This document shows, in pieces, positions 1 through 6,108 of a stretch of 8,217 bases of DNA. A program made the translations under genes and the position numbers. Within the stretch, counting starts at the first letter, position 1, and each line of letters opens with the position of its first letter. Below the pieces are notes generated by a model. That model did not search any database, was not told the DNA's origin, and saw only the letters and a list, made by a program, of their open reading frames with translations. The stretch comes from CAYMUN01 sp964440265. GTDB taxonomy: Bacteria; Patescibacteriota; Saccharimonadia; Saccharimonadales; UBA4665. Where the stretch lies: positions 1 through 8,217 of the forward strand of contig CAYTRU010000049.1 in assembly GCA_964440265.1 (NCBI GenBank). Reading direction: 5' to 3'.

Positions 1-58
1 AGTTAGGCAAGGGTCTGCAAAACCCTGTACACGAGTGCAAATCTCGTACGCGCCTCCA
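1..58 (+). tRNA. tRNA-Cys (GCA), 5' end cut off by the window
   Basis: This is the 3' three-quarters of a cysteine tRNA. The anticodon stem AGGGT (10-14) pairs with ACCCT (22-26) around the loop CTGCAAA, giving anticodon GCA at 17-19. A 4-nt variable region follows, then a T arm with stem ACGAG (31-35)/CTCGT (43-47), the acceptor strand ACGCGCC (48-54), the discriminator T at 55 (U73 is the cysteine identity base) and an encoded CCA (56-58). The acceptor strand and discriminator match those of E. coli tRNA-Cys as I recall it. One oddity: the T loop reads TGCAAAT, with G in place of the nearly universal U55. The acceptor 5' strand and most of the D arm lie outside the window. Confidence 0.9.
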
Positions 59-77
59 AATATAACAAGGTTCTTTA

Positions 78-162
78 GCGCGGGTGGTGGAATGGTATAC
101 ACGCGACACTTAAAATGTCGTGCCGAACAGGCTTGCGGGTTCAAGTCCCGCCCCGCGCACCA
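78..162 (+). tRNA. tRNA-Leu (TAA)
   Basis: This is a complete class II tRNA reading UUA. The acceptor GCGCGGG (78-84) pairs with CCCGCGC (152-158), followed by discriminator A159 (A73, expected for leucine) and encoded CCA (160-162). The anticodon stem CGACA (104-108)/TGTCG (116-120) encloses CTTAAAA, so the anticodon is TAA at 111-113. A long variable arm (121-134) precedes the T arm, which has stems GCGGG/CCCGC and a canonical TTCAAGT loop. It sits 19 nt after tRNA-Cys, with no room for an obvious separate promoter, so the two are probably cotranscribed. Confidence 0.97.
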
Positions 163-181
163 CATGCTGTAAACTTTCTGC

Positions 182-210
182 TTGGGCAAAGTTTTATGCT
201 TATGTATAAT
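182..210 (+). promoter_or_regulatory. sigma70-type promoter for the 263 gene
   Basis: The -35 box TTGGGC (182-187) and a perfect -10 box TATAAT (205-210) are separated by 17 nt. A start of transcription near 217 would leave a leader of about 46 nt that carries the Shine-Dalgarno AAGGAG (247-252), 10 nt before the ATG at 263. The spacing and the downstream gene make this one of the best promoters in the window. Confidence 0.75.
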
Positions 211-223
211 CAGCCTTATGTAT
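199..223 (+). repeat. 9-bp direct repeat across promoter and start site
   Basis: CTTATGTAT occurs at 199-207 and again at 215-223, 16 nt apart start to start. The first copy overlaps the -10 box and the second covers the expected transcription start. It could be an operator, but at this length and AT content chance is a real alternative. Confidence 0.35.
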
Positions 224-262
224 GTAAGCGCTCAGTAATCACTGCAAAGGAGCAGTCCAAAT

Positions 263-1233
263 ATGGAAGCAGATATTACCGGTCAAGATTCACAGAAGTC
301 AGTAGAACCCACAGCAGATGAAATTGACAATCCTACACGCTTAACCGGGCAGATGATTAGCCCAGAGTCAGCTAGCGCCCCATCCAATACTGAATCATCG
401 GCAGTAGCGACAAGCCCCAGCCCTGAAAAACCAGCTGTAACACCTACTTTTTCACCCCCTGCAGCAACCGCCGCTCCAACCGGTCCTGCAGTGGTTGTCG
501 GTGGCACTGAGGGTCCCACCAATGCTACGCCTGCTGCCGGCAGTGGTTTCAAGGGATCTACTACTTCATCGACCTCAGGCAAGTCTAAAAAAATACTATT
601 TGCCAGCGTGGCGGCTGTGGTAGTGCTCGGTGGTGCAGCTGCAGCTTATTACTTCGGCTATGCGGCCAATCCATCTGTTATTTATAGTCAGTCACTGACT
701 AATACCGGGAAAGGTTACGATAAATTAATCGCCTATGTTGACCAGCAGTCAAAACAGACAAATAAAGGCTATAGCGGTACGGGATCCTATACATTTTCTT
801 CATCAAGTTTCTCCACCGACGGTAAAATAGGCCTTCAGAGTAATGGAAAAGATGGAGAGTTTACTGTTGACGTAGGTCTAGGCGTTAGTCGGGTCAGTGC
901 TGATCTAAGGACTATTAAAAGTACCGGTGAAACCCCTGATATATACTTAAAAGCCAGCGGCCTGAATGGCTTGGGTGATCTCCTGGGAGCTCCGCCAGCC
1001 ATCACTACAGCGCTAAACAAACTGGACAACACCTGGATAGTTGTTGACCATACATTGATCGACAATGCGACGAAAGCAGCAGCGATGGGTGCTGCCAGCC
1101 AAGCTACATCGCCGACAAGAGAAGATATAATGGATGAAGCCCGAGCCTTCGGCAAGGTTAATCAACAATATGTTTTCAGTACCGAGAAAGACAAAGCGGT
1201 TACCAAAGTCGTCAAAAGCCATGGTGAAGAAAC
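263..1233 (+). CDS. single-pass membrane protein of unknown function, C-terminus lost in gap
   Basis: I do not recognise the family. At least 323 residues are visible. Residues 1 to about 105 are low-complexity, rich in Pro, Ser, Thr and Ala, and probably disordered. A basic stretch (GKSKK, 106-110) leads into one hydrophobic helix at about 111-134, which by the positive-inside rule puts the N-terminus in the cytoplasm and the rest outside. The outer part from about 140 has alternating polar and hydrophobic residues suggesting beta structure (about 170-230), then a helical part to 323. There is no lipobox and no recognisable catalytic motif. The start at 263 is supported by AAGGAG 10 nt upstream and a good promoter. 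The reading frame is open up to the N run; the true C-terminus is unknown, so the gene may end in the gap or just beyond it. A cell-surface or envelope role is inference from topology only. Confidence 0.8.
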
Positions 1234-1333
1234 NNNNNNNNNNNNNNNNNNNNNNNNNNNNNNNNNNNNNNNNNNNNNNNNNNNNNNNNNNNNNNNNNNN
1301 NNNNNNNNNNNNNNNNNNNNNNNNNNNNNNNNN
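1234..1333. other. assembly gap of 100 N
   Basis: Exactly 100 consecutive N, the usual placeholder for a scaffold join of unknown size. Reading frames cannot be carried across it. It hides the end of the upstream membrane protein and possibly more genes. In the bases just after it, one frame stops at TAG 1343-1345 and another at TGA 1348-1350; either could end a gene coming out of the gap. Confidence 0.97.
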
Positions 1334-1366
1334 GCGGAATTGTAGGCTGAACCTCGCGGGACACTA

Positions 1367-1372
1367 TATACT
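1367..1372 (+). promoter_or_regulatory. possible -10 box for the hydrolase gene
   Basis: TATACT lies 7 nt before the GTG at 1380, so transcription could begin at or next to the start codon. No good -35 box is seen: TTGTAG at 1340-1345 is 21 nt away, which is too far. The same -10 hexamer stands 6 nt before the ddl ATG. Weak evidence taken alone. Confidence 0.35.
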
Positions 1373-1379
1373 GAAGAAT

Positions 1380-2132
1380 GTGCGTATTGTTGTAGATAAT
1401 CTGTTAACCAGCTATAAACTAGAGGGCAAAGGCAAGCTAGTCTTGCTACTACATGGGTGGGGCGATAGTGCCAAAGGTTTGAGCCAGCTGCAGAGGCAAT
1501 TGGCAGCCCACTACCAGGTATTAGCACTTGATCTGCCTGGCTTTGGTGTCACCGAAGTGCCTCATGAGAGTTGGGACCTAGACAATTACGCTCATTTTGT
1601 GCGTGCTGTCTTAGAAAAACTTGCTCTGAAGCAGCCCTATGCGGTCATCGGTCATAGTAATGGTGGAGCACTGACCATTCGTGCGATAAGTCTCAAGTGC
1701 TTGCAGCCCCACCGTATCGTACTGTTAGCAGCTTCTGGCGTCAGAACTAATAATTCGTCTAGAAGACTGGTGCTCCAGGTAGTTGCTAAAACTGGTAATC
1801 TAGCTACGAAGTGGCTGTCTGAGCGTTATCGTCGCAGTTTACGCAAAAATCTCTATGGTGCAGTTGGTTCCGATATGCTCGCAGTGCCTGAGCTGCAAGA
1901 TACGTTTAAAAGGACAGTGCGCCAAGATGTGCAGGGTGATGCTGTCATTATAGATGTGCCGACTCTCCTGATCTATGCGGCCAATGATGACGCCATACCA
2001 GTCGCCGACGGCAAACAGTACCGCCATTTGATTAAGACATCGAGACTAGAGATCGTCGACCAAGCTGGCCATTTTGTGCATCTTGACCAGCCGACTCAGG
2101 TACAGCGATTGATCGAGGAGTTCTTACAGTGA
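1380..2132 (+). CDS. alpha/beta hydrolase
   Basis: A 250-residue alpha/beta-hydrolase-fold enzyme of typical length, probably cytosolic as there is no signal peptide. The oxyanion-hole motif HGWGDS is at 25-30, the LDLPGFG segment at 50-56, and the nucleophile elbow GHSNGG at 91-96 gives catalytic Ser93. The acid is probably Asp203 in the segment AANDDAIP, and the base is His231 in AGHFVH. The full triad is present, so it should be active, but the substrate (ester, amide, lipid or other) cannot be read from sequence. The frame is open back into the gap. I chose GTG at 1380 because the protein then begins a few residues before the first beta strand and has the usual family length; only a weak GAAG precedes it. 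It overlaps the MurF-like gene by 4 nt, so the two are cotranslated, suggesting a job connected with envelope building (inference). Confidence 0.88.
   Translation: MRIVVDNLLTSYKLEGKGKLVLLLHGWGDSAKGLSQLQRQLAAHYQVLALDLPGFGVTEVPHESWDLDNYAHFVRAVLEKLALKQPYAVIGHSNGGALTIRAISLKCLQPHRIVLLAASGVRTNNSSRRLVLQVVAKTGNLATKWLSERYRRSLRKNLYGAVGSDMLAVPELQDTFKRTVRQDVQGDAVIIDVPTLLIYAANDDAIPVADGKQYRHLIKTSRLEIVDQAGHFVHLDQPTQVQRLIEEFLQ
2115..2120 (+). promoter_or_regulatory. Shine-Dalgarno deciding the GTG start of the MurF-like gene
   Basis: GAGGAG lies inside the end of the hydrolase gene, 8 nt before GTG 2129. Together with the GTGA stop/start overlap it supports this non-ATG start over the internal ATG codons further in. 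Confidence 0.7.
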
Positions 2133-3577
2133 TCAGTAGGCTTCTGAAAGGATTCAGCATCTATTTGCCGAGTTATCCGAAAACTTTGGTATATATGTTG
2201 CAAAGCACTGAATACCAAGTAAAACCATACCTGCAGTGGGTCTGGCGCACGAAAGACTTCAGAACTGTCCCACGGCGTCGCAGCTTAGAGCTCACTCGGG
2301 CCGCCCGCTTGCTGCTAGTAGCTCTACGCTTGGGTATTTTCCTGGAACTGTTGATCGGTGCTGGACTGGTCTATGCAGGTACCCGGCATGATCTGGTCGG
2401 GGGGGCAGTGTTTGGGGTGGCCATCATCGTAATGTATCCAATTTTGTGGGCACATCTGATAGTTGTGCCGTTAATTCTGGGACGCGAGTTGAGCACTCGT
2501 CCGAGGGAACTACGGCTGATTAATGAATCAGCGGCAACCTTTGCTGCTCACCCAGGTATAAAGCTTGCCATCGCTGGCAGCTATGGCAAGACGACCATGA
2601 AAGAACTCCTCAATACTGTCTTGAGTGAAGGCTTAGATGTAGCCGCGACGCCGGCCAACAAAAATGTCAGTATCAGCCACGCTCGCTTTGCCGCTAAGCT
2701 GCAAGGTAATGAGGATGTCTTAATTATCGAATACGGGGAAGGTGCACCCGGTGATGTTGCTCGCTTTGCCCAGCTTACCCACCCGACGCATGCGGTTATT
2801 ACTGGCCTTGCACCAGCCCATCTCGATCGTTACAAAACGTTACAAGCTGCCGGTAAAGATATCTTTAGTCTGGCTAATTATCTGCAGGATAAAGCCGTGT
2901 ACGTCAATAATGAATCACCGGCGCTTCAGCCCTTCATCAAAAAGCCCTACCACCTATTCGATAACAAAGGTGCGCTCGGCTGGAAAGTCTCGGCTATCAA
3001 GCTAGCCCTGACCGGCACTGACTTTACGCTAAAAAAAGGCAAAAAGTCACTTCAGTTGCATAGTGGGCTCATAGGGCATCATCAGATCGGTTTTTTGGCA
3101 CTAGTCGCCGCTTTGGCACTAGAATTTGGTTTGACTGATACGCAAGTGATAGCTGGCCTTGCTAAAACCGTACCCTTCGAACATCGCATGCAACCCTATC
3201 AGCTGGGCGGTGCATGGGTGATCGACGATACGTATAACGGCAATTTAGAAGGTATCCGCGCTGGCACTGAGCTACTGAAAGACCTGCCGGCGAAGCGTAA
3301 GATTTACATAACTCCCGGCCTGGTTGACCAGGGCGAAGAAACCGAAGCTGTTCACCATGAAGTGGGTCAACTAATTGCCAAAGCCCAGCCTGATCTAGTT
3401 GTGCTGATGCAAAACTCAGTCACCACTTACATCAAGCAAGGTCTGGAAAAAGCAAAGTTCAAAGGAGAATTGCAGCTGGAACCGGATCCACTAGAGTTTT
3501 ACACGAACCTTACTCATTTCTTGGCAACCGGTGATCTGGTCGTTATGCAAAACGATTGGACCGATAACTATGCCTGA
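2129..3577 (+). CDS. murF: membrane-anchored MurF-like Mur ligase
   Basis: An ATP-dependent Mur ligase, 482 residues. In MurF the reaction joins D-Ala-D-Ala to the muramyl tripeptide precursor. The central domain has the P-loop GSYGKTT (150-156), acidic motif EYGEG (201-205), PAHLDRY (His231 at its centre) and a Lys243 that may be the carbamylated lysine, though that alignment is ambiguous. The C-terminal domain begins with HRMQPY and contains DDTYNGN (366-372), close to the MurF signature DDxYNANP. Instead of the usual soluble UDP-binding N-domain, the first 120 residues hold a basic stretch and two hydrophobic segments (about 61-83 and 89-117). It may therefore act at the membrane, perhaps on a lipid-linked substrate as the D1-lacking ligase MurT does; this is inference. 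It overlaps the hydrolase by 4 nt and precedes ddl, whose product would be its substrate. A different Mur-family specificity remains possible. Confidence 0.85.
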   Translation: MISRLLKGFSIYLPSYPKTLVYMLQSTEYQVKPYLQWVWRTKDFRTVPRRRSLELTRAARLLLVALRLGIFLELLIGAGLVYAGTRHDLVGGAVFGVAIIVMYPILWAHLIVVPLILGRELSTRPRELRLINESAATFAAHPGIKLAIAGSYGKTTMKELLNTVLSEGLDVAATPANKNVSISHARFAAKLQGNEDVLIIEYGEGAPGDVARFAQLTHPTHAVITGLAPAHLDRYKTLQAAGKDIFSLANYLQDKAVYVNNESPALQPFIKKPYHLFDNKGALGWKVSAIKLALTGTDFTLKKGKKSLQLHSGLIGHHQIGFLALVAALALEFGLTDTQVIAGLAKTVPFEHRMQPYQLGGAWVIDDTYNGNLEGIRAGTELLKDLPAKRKIYITPGLVDQGEETEAVHHEVGQLIAKAQPDLVVLMQNSVTTYIKQGLEKAKFKGELQLEPDPLEFYTNLTHFLATGDLVVMQNDWTDNYA

Positions 3578-3584
3578 GGCTTCT

Positions 3585-3622
3585 ATTGTAATTGTAGTAC
3601 TTAATTGTATATACTAATTGCA
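3585..3622 (+). repeat. ATTGTA repeat array at the ddl promoter
   Basis: ATTGTA occurs at 3585-3590, 3591-3596 and 3604-3609, and a near copy ATTGCA at 3617-3622 ends on the A of the ddl ATG. The last three begin exactly 13 nt apart. The array covers the -35 region, spacer and start site, so it could be an operator. The region is AT-rich, so chance is not excluded. Confidence 0.4.
3586..3615 (+). promoter_or_regulatory. promoter for ddl, probably leaderless
   Basis: The -35-like TTGTAA (3586-3591) and -10 TATACT (3610-3615) are 18 nt apart. The ATG of ddl begins 6 nt after the -10 box, exactly where transcription would be expected to start, and no Shine-Dalgarno lies between. This suggests a leaderless mRNA. 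The murF-ddl gap is only 44 nt and has no terminator, so ddl could also be read from the upstream operon. Confidence 0.65.
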
Positions 3623-4797
3623 TGGAAACAATCGCAGTAATTTTTGGAGGACGATCAGCTGAGCACGATGTATCGATTGTGACGGCTATCGCCAGCGTTA
3701 TAAAACCTATAGAGTTACTGAAAAAATATCGTGTCGAAGCCATTTATATCGCCAAAGACGGAGCCTGGTATTGGGATGAAAAATTAAAAGACATCAAATT
3801 ATTCACGTCCGGTGGTATACAGGACTACTTACATAAAACACAGCCGGCCAGTGTCCAGTTTGACGGCGGCATGACGCTTGTCAAAGCTAGTGGTATTGCT
3901 GGGCGTAAGCAAGTCCGTAAAATCGACTTGGTTTTCCCGGCCATGCATGGCACTTACGGTGAAGATGGCGCGCTCATGGGCATGCTCGACATGGCGGGTG
4001 TACCATACATTGGTTGCGGGGTCAGTGCATCGGCCATTGCCATGGATAAGGTTTTAGCGAAACAGTTGGCTGTAGCAAATGATATCCCCGTCACGAAATT
4101 TGTGTCATTTGCCAAGACCCAGCTAGAACGTGAACTCGGCCAAGCCGTGAAAACTGTTACTGAAACCTTAAAATATCCGATTTTCGTCAAGCCGGCCAAA
4201 CTCGGTTCCAGCATCGGTATCAGCCAGGTCACAAACGACGTCGAACTCCGTAATGCTCTGGAAGTTGCCGCACATTATGACGATAGGGTGATTGTGGAGG
4301 AAGCTGTCGAAAACCTGATCGAAGTTACCCTGCCTATTATTGGCGATACCGATCACCCACAGCCGGCGTTACTGGAGCAGCCGCTGACCAAACCTGAAGA
4401 TTTTTTCGACTTTGATACCAAGTATATGCAAGGCGGTAAGAAGGGCAAGGGGGGAGTTAAGGGCGGCGCGAAAGGTTCGCAAGGCTATAGTCAGATCCCC
4501 GCTGATCTACCCAAAGATTTGTATGATAAAACGGAAGCCATCGCTCTCAATGTCTGGAAAGCTCTCGGTTGCAGCGGTATTGTCCGTGTCGACCTGCTGA
4601 TCGACAGCAAAACAGGCAATGTTTATTTCAACGAGCTCAACCCTATGCCTGGCAGCCTCTACGCCCACAATTGGAATCGGGCTGGCATCAGCAATGTTGA
4701 GCTTGTCCAAAAGTTAATTGGCTTTGCCAAAGAGCGCCATGCCCAGCGCCAAGCTCTGACTACCACCTTTCAAACCAATTATCTGCAGCAATTTTGA
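3622..4797 (+). CDS. ddl: D-alanine--D-alanine ligase
   Basis: A cytosolic ATP-grasp enzyme that joins two D-Ala for the end of the peptidoglycan stem peptide. It begins with GGRSAEHDVS (9-18). The first Ddl signature HGTYGEDG is at 109-116, the ATP-binding segment VKPAKLGSSIG at 189-199, and the metal ligands are Asp324 and the NELN pair Glu338/Asn340, followed by PMPGS. The omega loop holds KY (Lys267-Tyr268); Tyr here is typical of D-Ala-D-Ala ligases, whereas VanA-type D-Ala-D-Lac ligases have His. Directly after it lies a Gly/Lys-rich insert (about 271-288) that ordinary Ddl proteins lack; at 391 residues the protein is longer than the usual 300-370. The start has no Shine-Dalgarno but sits at the expected transcription start. 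The aminotransferase gene follows after 9 nt. Confidence 0.95.
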   Translation: METIAVIFGGRSAEHDVSIVTAIASVIKPIELLKKYRVEAIYIAKDGAWYWDEKLKDIKLFTSGGIQDYLHKTQPASVQFDGGMTLVKASGIAGRKQVRKIDLVFPAMHGTYGEDGALMGMLDMAGVPYIGCGVSASAIAMDKVLAKQLAVANDIPVTKFVSFAKTQLERELGQAVKTVTETLKYPIFVKPAKLGSSIGISQVTNDVELRNALEVAAHYDDRVIVEEAVENLIEVTLPIIGDTDHPQPALLEQPLTKPEDFFDFDTKYMQGGKKGKGGVKGGAKGSQGYSQIPADLPKDLYDKTEAIALNVWKALGCSGIVRVDLLIDSKTGNVYFNELNPMPGSLYAHNWNRAGISNVELVQKLIGFAKERHAQRQALTTTFQTNYLQQF

Positions 4798-4806
4798 GGT
4801 AAGCTC

Positions 4807-6108
4807 ATGCGACTGAATATTGTTCATCCAGGTGCCGGCGAGCTGCACTATGAAATTCGCGGCATTGTCGGATTTGCTGAGCAGCTGGCTGCTACCGGTT
4901 TAAATATTACTTGGGAAAACATCGGTGATCCTGTGGCAAAGGGCGAAACCGTGCCGCTCTGGATCCGCCACATCGTTGCTGATGAAGTAGCCAAAAACAC
5001 CGGTTCCTACGCCTACTCGCCAACCAAAGGTTTGCAGACTGCCCGTGACTTTCTGGCGGCGGATCGCAGTAAGCAGGGTGCTGAACTCTTGGCTGAGAAT
5101 ATCTTATTTTTTAATGGGCTGGGTGATGCCATTAACAAGGTGTATACCTGGCTGCATGCGCAAGCTCGGGTCTTGGGCCCAAATCCGGCCTACCCGACTC
5201 ACTCAGCTGTTGAAGCGGCTCGTGCTCGCTCGGCTCATTTGACGTACAGACTTGATCCACATAATGGGTGGCTACCTGACATGAGTGATGTCCGTCGTCA
5301 GGTTGCCGCTCACAGCGAGATTGCCGCTTTGCTGATCATTAATCCTGATAATCCGACTGGTATGGTTTACCCACGAGCTATTCTAGAGGAATTTATTGCC
5401 ATTGCCCGAGAGTTTAAGCTCTTCCTGATTGCCGACGAAATCTATGCCAACCTCACCTATAATCAAGAGGACTTCATATCTCTAGGTGCTCTCGCGACAA
5501 ATGTACCTACCATAGTCATGCGTGGTTTGTCTAAAGAAGTACCGTGGCTCGGCAGCCGCTGTGGCTGGCTGGAGTTCTATAATGTACATGCTGACCCCGA
5601 TTTTAAGCGCTATGTGCAGTCGATTGAAGAAGCCAAGATGACTGAAGTCTGCTCCACTACCTTGCCGCAAACGGTCTTGCCAGCCATCCTTGGCGATGCA
5701 CGGTATCAAGGTCACCTGGCGCGGCGACGAGCCAAGTATGCTGCCCGCTCATCCAAAGTATTACAAGCACTTGGTAGTAGTCGGCATCTCAATGTCGTGC
5801 CACCCAAAGGCGCCTTTTATCTTACGGTCACCTTTCGTAAGGGGTACACGGAACGGCCATTAGTCGCACCAGCAGCCAATCCCTCAGCTCAAAACCTGCT
5901 TCGTACAGCCTTGGCTCAAATTCCCAGGAGAGCTTTTGACAAACGTTTTTGCCATCAACTGCTGGCTGCTACTGGCATCTGTACGGTGCCTTTGACTACT
6001 GGCTTCAATAGTTCGATCCCAGGTTTCCGCATGACACTCTTAGAAGCTGACGATGCAAAGTTTACGGCGACCCTACAAGCCATTAAGCAATTTGTCGATG
6101 CTACGTAG
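4807..6108 (+). CDS. PLP-dependent class I/II aminotransferase
   Basis: A fold-type I aminotransferase of 433 residues that moves an amino group between an amino acid and a 2-oxo acid, presumably in the cytosol. Visible residues: NPDNPTG (179-185), Asp210 and Tyr213 in ADEIY for the PLP ring, Lys243 in GLSKE for the Schiff base, Arg251 eight residues later for the PLP phosphate, and Arg408 in GFRMT for the substrate carboxylate. Between KGAFYL and the C-terminal motif there is a longer loop than in AspC-like enzymes; I recall similar 430-residue 'aspartate aminotransferase' relatives, so it may be normal for this subfamily. GAGGT (4796-4800), which overlaps the ddl stop, serves as Shine-Dalgarno 6 nt before ATG. 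Its place between ddl and alr suggests making L-Ala from pyruvate for the wall pathway, but specificity cannot be read from sequence; Asp or aromatic substrates are possible. Confidence 0.92.
   Translation: MRLNIVHPGAGELHYEIRGIVGFAEQLAATGLNITWENIGDPVAKGETVPLWIRHIVADEVAKNTGSYAYSPTKGLQTARDFLAADRSKQGAELLAENILFFNGLGDAINKVYTWLHAQARVLGPNPAYPTHSAVEAARARSAHLTYRLDPHNGWLPDMSDVRRQVAAHSEIAALLIINPDNPTGMVYPRAILEEFIAIAREFKLFLIADEIYANLTYNQEDFISLGALATNVPTIVMRGLSKEVPWLGSRCGWLEFYNVHADPDFKRYVQSIEEAKMTEVCSTTLPQTVLPAILGDARYQGHLARRRAKYAARSSKVLQALGSSRHLNVVPPKGAFYLTVTFRKGYTERPLVAPAANPSAQNLLRTALAQIPRRAFDKRFCHQLLAATGICTVPLTTGFNSSIPGFRMTLLEADDAKFTATLQAIKQFVDAT

Noticed and set aside
171..195. Hairpin AAACTTT/AAAGTTT with a short T run as a tRNA terminator
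   Set aside because: The stem is 7 bp and AT-rich, the T run is part of the stem, and it overlaps the -35 box of a good promoter. Too weak to call.
115..321. 68-codon open frame on the + strand
   Set aside because: It begins inside the tRNA-Leu anticodon arm, crosses the promoter and runs out of frame into the 263 gene; it has no Shine-Dalgarno.
1334..1345. Short 'AEL stop' tail as the end of the 263 gene
   Set aside because: The frame depends on the arbitrary length of the gap; it cannot be assigned.
1134..1379. Extension of the hydrolase frame back to ATG 1134
   Set aside because: It uses an off-frame stretch of the upstream gene and crosses the N run, where frame has no meaning. The hydrolase domain needs only the part from about 1380.
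3028..3042. Run of seven A in the murF-like gene as a programmed slip site
   Set aside because: The frame simply reads Leu-Lys-Lys-Gly through it, the domain continues intact, and there is no useful product in the shifted frame.
4433..4482. G-rich stretch in ddl as a G-quadruplex
   Set aside because: The G runs are irregular and are explained by Gly codons of the insert; nothing supports a structural role beyond that.
3622..4797. VanA-type D-Ala-D-Lac resistance ligase
   Set aside because: The omega loop has Lys-Tyr as in D-Ala-D-Ala ligases rather than the His of VanA, and no vanH or vanX partner is present.
6053..6097. Upstream ATG for alr
   Set aside because: It would overlap the aminotransferase by 56 nt and add 15 residues not needed by the fold, although lack of a Shine-Dalgarno at either start leaves some doubt.
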